Source: Dipylidium caninum
Taxonomy: Eukaryota; Platyhelminthes; Cestoda; Cyclophyllidea; Dipylidiidae
Assembly: GCA_017562135.1 (NCBI GenBank)
Contig: QEYB01000093.1
Location: forward strand, 806,001-870,000
Direction of reading: 5' to 3'
Length of the DNA stretch: 64,000 nucleotides
Both the position numbers and the translations under genes were made by a program. The first letter of the stretch is position 1. Every line of letters begins with the position of its first letter. This document shows, piece by piece, positions 23,101 to 36,000 of this stretch. The notes under the pieces are model-generated. The model made no database searches. It was not told the DNA's origin and saw only the letters and a list, made by a program, of their open reading frames with translations.

Positions 23101-23631
23101 CCGTACTTGGCAACACAAGCGTAAGATGCCAGCAATACCGCAGTGTCAGTTGGACAATATATTTTCCCCGACATTATATCGTTTTTAACCTAGGAAGAAG
23201 ACAATGCGGACAGTGAGAAATCCTCAAGAACAACAAAAACTAGAAGATATGATGAGCACGTGCCTGAAGATAAAAGTGAGTAATCGTGCACGTTTGGATA
23301 AGCTCTTCTTCGACATTTTCAGGGTAGAATTTCACCATAAACTTGAAATCATATTCAGACCCAGGTGCGAAATCATTGCCCGAGATCTTTTTATCCAACC
23401 TCAGGAAGGTTGGATTGTTGTCTTTGTCTACGTACTGAATGCCAAAGTACCAAACTTCACGGAGGCCGATGGTACGCACTACTTGGTCGAAGAGATCCTG
23501 CCCTAAGGCGCTCTTATGCATTTCAAACTCAAGTTGCGACTCAGCAGTAGTCACCTTGACTTTAATCTAAGAAGGTGACACTATGACGTAACCAAAACAC
23601 TTACCATCTTATTCTTGTTCTTCTTCAACAT
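20134..23631 (-). CDS. elp: Ezrin-radixin-moesin-like protein, Em10/elp antigen (10 exons)
   Basis: ERM proteins link cortical actin to the plasma membrane. Minus-strand exons: 23631-23605, 23566-23264, 23189-23041, 22947-22723, 22659-22563, 22493-22330, 22239-22005, 21200-21008, 20884-20858, 20393-20134; total 1680 nt, 559 aa plus stop. Residues 1 to about 300 form the FERM domain ([51 protein letters not shown]). Residues about 305-460 are a Glu/Lys/Gln-rich coiled coil. Residues 475-559 are the C-ERMAD actin-binding tail ending VEQFESM, with the regulatory threonine (ezrin T567 equivalent) at T540 in KYKTLR. Length and K349/K508 match the known Echinococcus Em10 antigen and its Em18 fragment. 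Intron 2 (23190-23263) is GC-AG. A strong acceptor lies only 9 nt before the ATG. Exon 9 is a frame-preserving 27-nt microexon. Intron-containing structure makes this the functional locus, not a processed copy. Confidence 0.97.
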
Positions 23632-23655
23632 GGTTGTGGTCTAAAACAAGAGGCA
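23632..23655 (-). promoter_or_regulatory. Probable spliced-leader (or 5' UTR) acceptor of elp
   Basis: On the minus strand the sequence CTTGTTTTAG ends at 23641, directly before ACCACAACC and the start ATG. A pyrimidine-rich acceptor this close to the start leaves a 9-nt leader, which is typical of trans-spliced flatworm mRNAs. An ordinary 5' UTR intron would look the same. Confidence 0.55.
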
Positions 23656-25220
23656 TATGCTATAATAGAGGGCAACCACCTGAGGTAATATGAAAATAAA
23701 ATCCTATAGGAGGAAGGACATGAACTAATCATAATTTCAAAGGCGATGTTATGCGCATAAACAAGCCAGTAGAAGAGATACACTATGCGGATTTAACACG
23801 ATAAAAACGAGAAGTAGGATGACGATGCCCAAGACACGCAAGAGGACCGAAATCCCACAATTACAAAAGAAGGATAAAAAACCGGAACTATATACTCAAA
23901 CGGGGCAACTCATAAGGAAAACACAAGTGGCAGATGTTTATGACAGACGATAGAAGCAACACAAGTCGGGAATGGAAAGAACGAACCGCACCGAGGTCTG
24001 AGATCCCAAAAGTGCTGCCTTCAGAGGTTTGATTCAATAACGAGTGGTATAAACAAACGCAAAACTGTAAGTCAATCACAGTTTAGATGAAAACTATTTC
24101 TCGATTTTTATTTCAAAATGAAGCATTTATTAATTGTAACAAAATTTTGCTTTGTATAAACTTGTTGATATTGTTATTTACTTCACCGGCTTTCATACTA
24201 CTGTGAAATCTCTCTCAAGTGTAATGCGCTAAATGCGATAGGGATTACCTCCGGTAGGCTAACGAAATTCACAACCGTTCATCGTCTCTTAATTTTCCAT
24301 GCGAACTGAAATACAGCAGGAGAATTATGACCATATATTCTGCGTTACGTCGTTCTTGGCGTTCAGACTTTGCTATGTAGAATCAACGCACTTGTATGCA
24401 TTCCGCTGCGTTTATTCGCGTGTTTTTAAGAGTAGATGATAGAAATAATTACATATTTAGTGTTAGTTTTAAGTTCCTCTGCGCATCTAAGTATTGACGC
24501 CAGGAGATCAATATGATGACACAAAGAGTTTCTCGGGCCATGCCATGAATCTTTTAAAGCATCCAACAATTTTTTTCTAGGGATAAGCTTTCGAATACTA
24601 AATCAGCAACCAAAAGTTAATTTGCGGCCCACGTTTAACTTAAAATTGATCTAAAAGTTTTCCTATATTTGGTTTTTTCCTTTTCTAACAAACTTGATGT
24701 TTCCGACATCGTAGACAATGATTTTTTCTACCACATTAAATGAGCTCCTAGGTCAGGGGTGCGACATTCTTGCAGGAAAAGAAGGCAATTTCTGCACAAC
24801 TGATTTCGACTTGCTGATACCCGCCTTTGGAGTATATAAGGAAATCGTAAATTTGACATGCTATGTCAAGGTATAAGTATCAAAATTGAGGCTACACGAG
24901 ACAAGATTCTTGAAAGCCACTCTTCGGACAAAATGTACTTCTCTACGTCCTTGGGGGTAGTACCAAACAAAAATCAACAAACAGCCTAGCTTTATCTACT
25001 TGTAACAAGTAAGATTAGAGACAATGTGTTTATGTGATCAACGCGGTGCCATGAGGAGGGAGAGGGTTATTGGAGTGGGGGATCTAAAAATCTGATATTT
25101 ATCATCCATTATTTGGTTTGTTCCTATCTCCTATTGCTGCTTCTGCTCGACCTATGGCATGTGGTTTATTTTCCCATGCTGATCGGATCTCCGGGTTTCA
25201 TTGCTTTTACTAAAAATAAG

Positions 25221-25235
25221 TAAATAAATAAATAA
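25221..25235. repeat. Short (TAAA)n run
   Basis: Several TAAA units lie about 160 nt upstream of the WBP11 start codon. Confidence 0.75.
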
Positions 25236-25393
25236 GATCGCCAATCGCGATCTCAAATATGGAGCAGCACGTCCATATATTTTTTCAAGTAACTTGAACA
25301 GTTAGATGGTAATTGGTGATTACCTGTAGCATTTTTCCTTTCATACGTATTTAGCGTAGCGCGCATTTCGGTTTGCGAGGGTCGCTGGTCATA

Positions 25394-27922
25394 ATGGGTC
25401 GTAGATCTATCAATACCACAAAAAGCGGGAAGTACATGAATCCCACTGATCAAGCCCGCAAAGAGGCTCGAAAGAGGGAGTTGAAAAAAAATAAAAAGCA
25501 AAGGATTGCTGTTCGCCATGCCGTACTTAAATCCAAAGACGCTTTGCAACTGCTTGAAGAAGCATCCATGTACGATAAACAAGGTATGCCTTGTTATTGG
25601 CTACACGTATCCAGAGTACGATCCGAATGTACAATCATCCTTAAACGAGCGAGTGCTGCAGGGGAAACGCAAGCGTCTACTTGAAACTTTTGATAACCTT
25701 GTCTCCCTATATGTGGGTTATTTTTCTTCATCTGTATTACCTCTTAGAAAAAAGAAGATCCTGAATATGCCAAAGATTTGCTTCGGGCTAGAAAAGACTA
25801 TGACAACGTAGACACGATATGATGCTTTATTACGGTATCCCGCACTTTCCGTCCATGTCATTACATTGTTTAGAACAGGTCAAACTTGCTGAGAGAACGA
25901 AGGCAAGTGATATCCCTCTTCCCGACCTCCCACCATCCCAACTGGGACTGCCCCCTGAAATGCCAATGCCTATAGGCATTTCAATGTCATTTACGAAAGG
26001 GATATTGAAAAAGCCTCTCAGGTTTGATTATGGTTGATATGATGTACCATGTTAGGTCTTTGTCACCAACACTATCTTCATTAGTGTCATTCACATTAAT
26101 TCGGTTTTTAATTCGTTTAGTGTACCCGGCCCCCCACCGGGAGCTGTCCCGATAGGGCGTAAACCACCCGGACCGCCGCCTCTTCCTGTTCCAGATTTGT
26201 CCGATAGTGAATCAGAAGATATTAACAGTGTAACTGATCCGTCAAAGCAACGAAGAATTCGATTCGCCGAAGTTGGTTGGGTTTTTATTTCATTTCATTA
26301 TCATCGAGCTATCCATTGCCTCGGAGTTTTGTGGTGGTATGGTTTGAAATCTTGGACGGAGTGTAGTATTTTAACTAAAGGTTATTGCTGTTGTTGTTGA
26401 TTGTCTGCTATGAGCATTACGTTTTTTTCAGGCACACATCTTTAAATTGTTGCTCGAATTTCCTTAATTTTAATCGCGAGTTTCTTGTCGTCCTTTTTTC
26501 TCGCGTTTGCTATAAATTTGGACTCCACTCTTCACCTTTAGAATGATGTCCAAGCTCCAGGTTTTGTTCCAGGTAAATTGACGACATTGATTCTTTGAAA
26601 CAAATTCTTTCCATTTTTACTTTGTCATTTTCGATTGATTTATTTTGGTTTTATTGAAAACCAGATATTCAAACATAATGTTTCCGTCCTCTGGCCTCCT
26701 TGCCTAAAACTTATACTAAATGTATAATAAAAGGAAAAAATCATGGAACCAGATTTTGCCCAGCTTAGTCCATAAATTTTGCTTCGTATTCTTATCTCAT
26801 GCTCTATTAAGTCTCCATAGTGTGTTTATCAAATGAAAGCATCTAAATTAGCAACACTTGCCTTTGGTGAGAGCGAATGGCACTAATACATGCCTTATTT
26901 CTTACCAATAGGTCTTCCCACGTCGCAAATACCGTTACCTCCCGTGGGTGCCGGAATGCCAGGCTTTCCGGGTGTTGTCGCTCCTGGTTATCCCTCCACC
27001 GGCCTCCGCATGAGTCTTCATAGTCGTAAGTTTCCAGTCTTTATAATCGATTTCTTGGTTTTTTTGAGGTTCTCTTCAGCGTTCAGGTTAGGTGCCCGCC
27101 TTTTTTCATTTACTCTTAAATGTTATTACATTCAGGAGGGTTTCGCTATGCTGTTTACACTGCTGTTAGTCACAGCAGATAGCTGTCTTTTTCAAAGTTC
27201 AGAATCCGCTTAAACTGCAAAAGCATTAAGTATTAATGAGGTGCTAATTGCTTTGATATGAGTTATTTTCACATCCGGCTGGTAGTTTATCTAATGCTTA
27301 ACCCAAGTATGGCTTCGCTTTCTTAAAGATTTATGCACGAAGACTAGAAGACTTCGTGTTTTTTTCATTTATGTTACACAATGTATGATTTCTGAAGAAA
27401 CGAACAAAGTTTTAAGCTTTATTTTTGGATTTTTTCCCCTTAAGTAGGTGGCGCGGTTCTGTCCGCACCTCCGACAATGAACCCACCGCCACTTCACCTG
27501 GAGTCGGGGGCGGGGGACGCAAGTATTGGTGGTAGTCACGGAACTACAATAGAGGCTAAACCACAGCTCAAGAACCTGATCGGTGATGCAACGCGCTTTG
27601 TACCCACTTCATTAAAGGTGCGTCGCACAGTCAAAGACGCCCATGGTCGACTTATCCAAATCGGTGGCGGTGTTAGTTCAACGGTAAATCGTATGGGAAG
27701 CACTGTTTCCGCTACTCGTAAGTCCGCTCTTATTTTTTTCTGATGTGATGAGGACGATCCACTGAATGATCTACATTTGGTTGCTCGCTTTTAGAGAGGC
27801 TGGGAAGCGTCCCTGGTGGAGCTTTGGGTGTGTCGGGATCAACTTTGTCTTTTAAAACTAATGCGACAAATAAGGATGCAGCTTATGAAGAGTTTATGCG
27901 TGAAATGGAAGGACTATTGTAA
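25394..27922 (+). CDS. WBP11: WW domain-binding protein 11, splicing factor (9 exons)
   Basis: WBP11 (SIPP1/Npw38BP) is a nuclear proline-rich pre-mRNA splicing factor that binds WW domains such as that of PQBP1. Exons: 25394-25583, 25615-25712, 25748-25807, 25879-26021, 26121-26271, 26542-26572, 26912-27025, 27448-27717, 27795-27922; total 1185 nt, 394 aa. The start is fixed by the near-invariant family N-terminus MGRRSINTTKSGKYMNPTD, followed by the basic KELKKNKKQR-type helix (here ARKRELKKNKKQR). The proline-rich WW ligand RKPPGPPP is at residues 177-184. The conserved IRFAE motif ends at residue 214. RFVPTSLKVRR and the C-terminal YEEFMREMEGLL complete the family signature. Shorter than the human protein (641 aa), mainly through fewer proline-rich and acidic segments. 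Introns 1 and 2 are only 31 and 35 nt. Exon 6 is 31 nt. Confidence 0.96.
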
Positions 27923-30018
27923 TTTTTACGCCTTTTTTGTAAATAGAACTAAAAACGATGCATGTACTCTGGTTGTCACGCCGGAATATTCCTTATGTCG
28001 GAATCATCTGTATATACTGTCTTGGAGAATGTTCGCACGTAATATCTGTTCTGATGCCTTAATCCTTGGGGTACACAGGGCGCGGTTTGTGAGGCACCAT
28101 TCGCTTCCTCGGAGTGATGTCATTTTATGTTATCCTTTTTGTCTTAAAACAAGGTGTTGTGTGTACCCTCCTTTTCTGAGGGAACAAACCATTTTGCAAT
28201 GCAATTGACCGCGAAGTTGTAGCAAAAATGGTCAACTGAAAACGTGCTGACAGGGTACGAAGGGGGGTCGCGAGTCTTAACTTAAATAAGCGGTATGAGC
28301 TCTGGCAAGTACTCTTCAAGCCAGTTAATTTAATGGGGTGTGAGAAGATAAAAGCTGTAGCCTCGGATGCTGCGAGGTTAAAATATCATTAAAGAAATTT
28401 ATTAGAATTAATGACGTGGAGGAGACTAGTTTAACATACGGTATGATCTATGAAAAGCGAACTTACCGAAACATAAATAAAAAGGTCAATACTCTCGAAA
28501 AAACGGTTTTACTATTCTATGGGGTATAGTTGACTGATAAGGAAGAGCGATTGCGTGAAACTCCTAACCCGATATATTTTCCTGGCGGGGTAGTAAACGT
28601 AGGGGAACGAAGGGATAGAACACAGCTACAGGTCATTATTAGTGTCTTTTTGTCCATGGATATTCAAAATGATGTTATAGACTTGGGAAGAGGTTAAGTT
28701 GAAGCTTGAGATGTGAAGTAAAGCCGACGGGGTGAGATTTGCCCCGGATAATTTGTCGCATCGCCCGTAATTTAGAGCCTTTTTCAGGCTAATAATCTCT
28801 TGAATTAAGCATGGTTTCTACGCACACATATGAGCAATGTTAACGTGGTGATTATGCCGTTTGAGTCTGTGCAAAAAGGGCGTGTTCAGTCATACTATCA
28901 AGAAACTTTATTAATAGCCTAAAATCCAAATTATAGTAATATCCAATTTGAATTAAAGACACCTGTACGCGTACATATCGCCCAAATTCCTTAAAGTAAT
29001 CAAAGGTTGAAATATTATGCAAGTTCTTTAATCGCAGTGGGTTTCTTTTACTTGACTTAATGGTGACTTTACAGCAACCTTGACAAAACCAGCGCGATAC
29101 GAGTACGGTATCTTTTAACGAGATTTCCCAGGGATTACGTTCTCAAGGACGTTATACATCACAAATGTAAAGTTTTACTTTACCTAAATGTTTTGTGTAT
29201 TTTATCGTTAGTATTGTTAGTTAGACTGTTGTTTATTCTATTAAATACGCTGGTGGCTCCATGATATGTTTCCTTCGATAGTTGCTTTGAGAAACATCTG
29301 TGTCGTAGGAACTTCGATATGAACGTAGATATGAGTGCACGTGTGATCTCATTAAGAGCTTGTCACCTTTTATGGTTCATTAAATGTTTACTCGACCGGT
29401 TAACTAATGTGTTACTCATGAAATTTGTAAAAATTGTTTTGTTCGCCTTAACCTTTCTTAACAGAAGTCAGTTATGTTATTATGTTTGTGCATTTCATGA
29501 AACATTGAATAGCTTTAATGGGCTTTATTATTAGCACATACTAAATCGTAATGGCTGCAACCACTGTCCATAGATGTCTCTAATGAAACATCTTTAGGGG
29601 AGATGGCAAGCGCCAATAAAAATCGTTACTGAGCCCTATGTTAAGTGCCTCGATCATTGCGACGCAATAATAATAACTGAAAGGCGATAAACTTATCTTA
29701 CTTGTATAATTATCATGAACATAATTGAGCAAATCAATTGCTCTTTGGCTTTTTGTCTCCATTGGGTTTTTTAAAATGTTTTAAATGGATTTGCATGATC
29801 ACGATAATTTAATACGTCGAACGTGTGGAAATATACTAATCTGCGATCCTGAGGCGCCTGTGTCAAGCAGGACATTTCGTAACTTCAATCCATGTAATTG
29901 CGGATGCATTTGATTGACTTATTCTTGTATAGGAACGGGAAAGTTGCTAATGACCTCCTCTCATTAGCGTTATAGTTAAAGAAAGACGGATCACTCATAT
30001 AGCTAAGAGGTTAGGAAT
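27923..30018. other. Intergenic region between WBP11 and the ankyrin gene
   Basis: AT-rich sequence without a supported gene. Poly(A) candidates for WBP11 are ATTAAA at 28388 and AATAAA at 28476. The upstream end of the ankyrin gene must lie in the right part. Confidence 0.55.
28476..28481 (+). terminator. Candidate WBP11 poly(A) signal
   Basis: The first canonical AATAAA lies 554 nt after the WBP11 stop. An ATTAAA variant at 28388 is closer, so the true site is uncertain. Confidence 0.35.
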
Positions 30019-33000
30019 ATGAACGAAGTCGTCCGGTGGCAGCTAATAAACGCAACTCTCAACGGTGATAGTCAACGCCTACGCCATCTCCTCTCCAGAC
30101 GAGTCGGCATTGGTATCGTTCAGGTAATCTTAATATTGGGAGCCTGACTGTTTCAATGCATTAGACTTTGTAGTGTAATATTGGCTATTTGCTGTTGTTA
30201 TCTTCTTAATAAGTTCTGCTTGAGTATCAATAAGGGCACACTTTGATGAGACGAGTGTCTGTATTTAGAAGGCCCTCATAACCGAGTAGTTTGGGATATC
30301 TTACGCTGAAAGCCTATAATGGACACTTGTAAGGTTTGCTACACCAAGCAAGGGGATCGTTGGCCGCGTCTAAATATACCGCGCTTTTGTTTCCTTACTT
30401 TTTTTTCATTCTTGTAGATGTGTCAACTTTTTCACCTGGCAGCTGCGTGTGGTAGCATTGATAGTCTTAGAATCCTTCTTGATTGCATGCCTGCGAATAA
30501 CGTGAACAGCCGAGACGAAGTAAGTCGTCACCTTCGTTCATTTTGCCATTTTGCATAAAAGGAATGAATTAATTTGTTGTGCGTATTTGAGGCAGTCGCG
30601 GTCTGAATTGCATTAAGACCCTCCCGATTTCGTTAATTTTGCACTCTTTTCCAAATCAGGTCTTTTCAAGCTTCGTATAGTAAAATTTTTTAGCTGTTAA
30701 GAATGCAGCATCAAGATGCACTTTCTTTTGTTAAGGAGATGGATAAAAAAGCCACGTAACAGCTATTATTAAGAGAGTGAATTGATAGCTACACCATCCA
30801 AAACATCTTGCTAATCACCAGTGTATTTTTCATGTTTGACATGGGTCTGGGATAGCCATTTTTAGCCCATGCGGGTTGCAGTGGTGCCTGAAGGATGTAT
30901 AAGCTTGCCCAACAATTTTCCTTTCAATTAGCTCACATAGATTAGTGGGAAAGTGTGGTATTTGTTTTTGAGTTGTCTACTAGAGATTTAGGGTGAATAG
31001 GCGAAACCAACGCCTTGTTCCGACGAGAGATAAATGACAACAGAAAATTTGTAGACAGCAAGTGACACGCTGTAAGAGCTCAAACGTAACAAGCGGACTG
31101 GTTTCCCTTTTTGTGCGAACACCATGTTGTAGAGTAGGGAAGATTGCCCTGCCACCAAATCCAATTCTACCTTATGTCTGCAGGTGGGATGCACAGCACT
31201 GCACAAGGCAGCTTCGGCCGGACATCGGGAAGTCATTCATTTCCTCATTTACAACGGAGCTCAGGTCAATGTGCAGGAGTACCTTGTAAGTCAGTACAGA
31301 TATGTGGATGAAAGGCGCGTATGTTCCCTCATTCTTTGCCCTCCAGATTTCCTCACCTTCGGATATGAGAGGCATTGCACAGAATTTCTATCGTTCTATG
31401 GCTTCTCTTCATGCCTTTAGCAAGTGCCATTCTGGTGCCGAGGAATCGGTATCCGCAAGAGAAGTGACTTCATTTAGTAGTTTGTTTCCTCTCTACCTCG
31501 AAGTGCCACCCCGAAGTTGCACACGAGGCGTGTGTACCGCCCTAAACTCCCAACCTGCATTCAGGAGGGTGCGTTATTCACTCTGCTAGCCGTTCGGCTT
31601 GTATAACTACGAAAGCGTCCCATTTCTTCGTACGTATGTCTTTTCCCGATATTCCTGCTACTTCCTGTCCGTTCACGTTTCTCACAGTCAAAAATAGTGA
31701 TGCGAGGACCCTTGAGCTTGTTACTGCCTCGGTGATGAGTTCAGTCCATCAATGACGGTTGTGGCCATTCTGGAAGCATGCTATCTCTGAGTCCATGAAG
31801 ATGCGATTACTTTTTGGGGCAAATTCCTCCGACATCTATGCCAACTAAACGCTTTCACTGTCAGTAGACAGACCGCAGTAGCAGAAATAGAATACATCTC
31901 TGGATCGGCTAAAAGGAATAATAACCGTTAATTTGGAAATTTAATTGCTGGGTGGTACTACTAAAGGGGTTTTCATCTGAGGAACAGCTCATTGTGTACA
32001 CAAGCGACCTTTAGACTTATTCAAGAGTGACGAATGGGCTCATATGAATGACTTTTCGGTGTCGGTGAATGAAGACGAGAGTCGGACAGAATGTATGGGA
32101 TAGAGGACCGGCACGGGATGAGCGCGGGGGGACGGAATAGGATGATGACGGACACGCAAAAGAAAGAGAGCAAATTTGCGCTAAAGGAGGCCTGTGAAGC
32201 AGACAGATGAAGGAGCGCGAGTATCCAGTTAGTCTACGATGCTTATTGCCAAAATCTCGCCGATGTCTGTCACACGACGCAGAGGGGCCGGCCTCAGGTC
32301 TTCTCCCGAGACCCGTCTGTCACCGGGTCGACGCGGGTCTACTCGGTTGCCATCCACGGTGAGTCATTTGTGCGCATCCTCGTTTCTGCAACGCCCCTGC
32401 CATTGGAACCGTGGCAGCGACGACGTTTGCCCCAGCCCCACCGCTGTCGTCCGCTGCCGCCCCGACTCCGGGTCAGTCGGCGCAGCCTCGCGACGACCTG
32501 CTGTCATGGTATGCGTGCTGCCACTAGTCAGGATGAGATTATTCGCATTGCACAGCATGCGCCCCCAAATTCTTCCTCGACATTCCAAGGCGGAAGGGTG
32601 GGATCTTACGGATCTATTTCCTGACGACCAGATTAGCTTGTGCACTCTGTGTCCAATCCACCTTGTCCACCATTCCCAACGGACGTCCACCGTCTAACAT
32701 GTATTTGCGCACACACCGCTGTTGCACACGCATTCCTGCCTAGCATGTTCCCTACGGTCATAAACAAAAGTTGTCGAGGGCGAATGAACTGGGGGTTTCA
32801 TATCCGGGTCCGGGAATTACTCCTCGCTGCTGCAGGCGGAACGCTTTTGACACCTACACTTCTTCCACACCCCAAGTCATAATCCTCGAGAATGGACAAA
32901 TCCGCCACGAACACACCCTCTCGGGAGGCGCGCTTCTCCCGCCTGTCCCCGCTGTGTCCCCATTTCTCGGCCTTTCCCTCATTCTACAGCCTTATTGCGA

Positions 33001-36000
33001 CATGTGTCTCCATCCATCCCTCTTGACGCAGCTTTCTGGCCGAGAAGAATTTTCGGTGATTAATCCACAAGCCCCTGAATCGGTTGTCTTTTGATGTTAC
33101 TTTGAGGGCTTTTGCCACTTCATTTCACTACAGGGGATCGAAGAAGTCCGCTTTGTCGTGCCCCTTTTGCTTCCCAGAAAGTTTCCGCTTCCGTCCGACA
33201 AGGAGAACAGGTCCCTTTCCTGCTCCTCTTCGACCCCAGCGGATCCCCCACCCGCCCACCACCGCCCAGCCCCGGCTTTTACAAGACTAAACTGTATTTG
33301 GGGCGGCAGGGAGTGGAGAAAATTGTTTTTAGGAGAAGGCTGCGGCTCACCCTCATCAGCATTGTTACCAAAGAGTAATAAAAGTGGCTTGACTGATGGG
33401 ATTTTATCTTCCTTTAACGGCATTCTGTCATCCCCGACCTCCGTCAGCACTCGTGACACTCCAGCACGAATGTTAGCCGGGGAGGACAGGATTTCATTTC
33501 GGTATCGTCAGCCTCTCCTTCTCTCAACATGGGGACTCGACGTGTGACCGGCCAACGCTGGCCAGATGGGGCGACAATGGACTTGGGGGGAGGGGGCATT
33601 TGTTAGTAGACACTGCGGCAACATACGAGAATGTTGTCCAAGTGACACGCCTCTGACCCCATAGGTCGACTGAGCTGAACACTCCGTGGTTGATAGTCTC
33701 AACGTGGCCAAGTTGCCGGCTCCATATTTTCGAGATCGTTGGCTTAAACCTCGCAGGCACCCCCCCCCATCACCCTCGGAAAGGAATGTCGGCACCGTCA
33801 GGATTTACCAACTGCCTTGCTAGATTGTATGCGAACAGAAGCAGAGGGTTGGGTGACTATCTATGCCTTCGAGGCTTAATTCCCTGCTGCTACAAGCGAA
33901 AGTCCACATTCTCGTCGCGTTGGCTCGTTTCTCACCAGCAGCAAAGCGTCTCTTCTCGACCTCTTCCATCCTCTTTCCTTCTCTTCAGCAGGCAACCTCC
34001 TGTCATGTCCACATGCCATACTTTGCAAATTTCCAAGCTACACAGAGCATTCAGGCGTGCTTGTGCGGGTGGCGAGGTTCACCCGCGCCTTGTCGGCGGC
34101 GGAGGGCGACTGGCTGCGGGAAGACGCCTTCTGGAGCCGCGTGTCTGCCTAACGTGTGCCAATTAGCAGGAGGCTCTCACACCGAAACCCAGTAAAACAA
34201 ACCGACTTGGCGATTTCCTTCGAATTTGTTATGACTACATTGTCGAAAAAAAAAGAGAGCAACATTTTCAAGGGTTAATTTGAAAATCGTCTAATATTTT
34301 AGTCACATGGGGCGGAACTTGGAAAACGCACAATATTCTCACGATCCAGCCTTTCCCCGCTATTTTTCACACACCATCCACGACCAATAACCTTTTTGTG
34401 GGTTCTAACAATCTACAACAACATTTCCTTGAGATCACAACTCTCTTTTCTTGATCCTGATACTTCACTTGATCGCGGTGTTTGTGTGAATTCTGTATAG
34501 CCGAGATCCTGCCATGGCGGTGTCCTTTAGCTTTAATGAAAATTACAAAGTGCACAGTTCCAGCGAGAAGATTTGCCCCGAATGCCCGGAGGATTCTTCC
34601 GGAGGGGAAGAGTGAGACCACGTTTTGTGCGAATGGTCCCATTAGTGAGGACACGACTTCCCCTGCCCCGGTAATGAAGAGAACTTTGCAAAAAACAAGT
34701 TCGCGGCGCCGGTGTGGTGGCTCGGCAAATGAATGCGCTCAGCGGTCGAAGAAGGCTTTGATCTCAGAGCGGGCATCAACGTCGGAGACTGGGCCTGCCA
34801 GGACGAAGGGGGAACCGGGAAGTCCGGCTGCCTCAACGGGCGGATTAGGCAGCTGTTCGCAACGGCAAATGTTGCATAACTTCTTCGTCTGACGTCTGCT
34901 TGGTGGAAGTTAACCGGATGTCAACTGATGTGCCACCATTAAGGCGTCATCGCCGTTCGCTTTCGTTGTCTGGATAGCCTCCTTCCGTCCAAATTGCTCT
35001 GGAGGCCTGAAGAATATGCAGTCACCTCTTCGGGTGCTGCAGTGTGTTCCCATTGGATGGTAAAATTTATGAAAGTTAGAGCCTTCGACTCGGTCTCCCG
35101 GTGGGGCAGACGATCGCGAGCCATACGAGTCGACAGGTTGCATGTCAAGTGATACTCGGCAAAGTTTGAAATGAGGTGGTTCGAATTTCTCAGACTGATG
35201 ACATCCCACACTCGTCTGCTTTTATGTTTCCGTCTCGAATATTTTGGTCTCATAAATCCATGCTCAACAGTTTCCGTATAAGTGTGGCGCTTAGGGGAAA
35301 ATAAGGGCAATTTTTTAAGTCAACGCCAGACTCCTCCCGGCACTGAAATCGCAATTTCCACCGCATCGAAGTGCTACGCGCCGAGCAGTTATGCTACTGA
35401 CAGAGTGAAACTGTGTTTTCCCTAAATTCTCACCTTTCGCCTCAAAAGGGCTGCGGTATGGAGGGCACCTCACTCGACAAATAGGTGGATGGCGGTCATA
35501 GATGGGTAGCCTTGGCGTCACATCGCGTACATGAGACTGTGGAAAGAGTCCCTCGCCTTCCACGCCCTTCCTGAGGTCTGAAAACCACTGTTGGAGTAAG
35601 AAATTCTGGTCTTTTCAGAGCAAATCAGCCTTGGAAGGGATGAAGGGAGGAAGAAATTTGGTCCATGTGTCGCAAGAAAGAAAAGTAATTATGTCGCTCC
35701 CCCACTTTGTCGCCTACTGCTAAGAAGCCCAAAAGGCGGCCTCATGAAGGGGTTGAAAGCAAGACTCCCTGCCCAATTTTTAGCCCTTAAACATCCATAC
35801 GAAAGAAAACCCGAGGAGAAAAGTGGAGGATAAAGGAGGCGGGCCTCCACGGAACCCAACGACCCCATGGCCCTTTGTGCAGAGTTACAAATGAGGCATT
35901 TCAGAATCGTGTTGGATTTGATGGAAAGAAGGTTAATAAAATGACATTTTTTGGTGTTTCAGCACGGGAACTCGCCTCTTCACGAAGCTGCGTCCAAGGG

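Larger units (their letters stand above)
23632..25393. other. Divergent upstream region shared by elp and WBP11
   Basis: These 1.76 kb between two outward-facing starts must contain both promoters or transcript 5' ends. I see no gene. A TATATAA lies at about 24834-24840 and a (TAAA)n run near 25221-25235, but neither is convincingly placed as a core promoter. Confidence 0.5.

Noticed and set aside
32239..34892. Several 100-158 codon frames on both strands in ankyrin-gene intron 3
   Set aside because: They overlap each other on opposite strands in GC-richer sequence, show no family motifs, and lack splice or start context. They look like chance openings.
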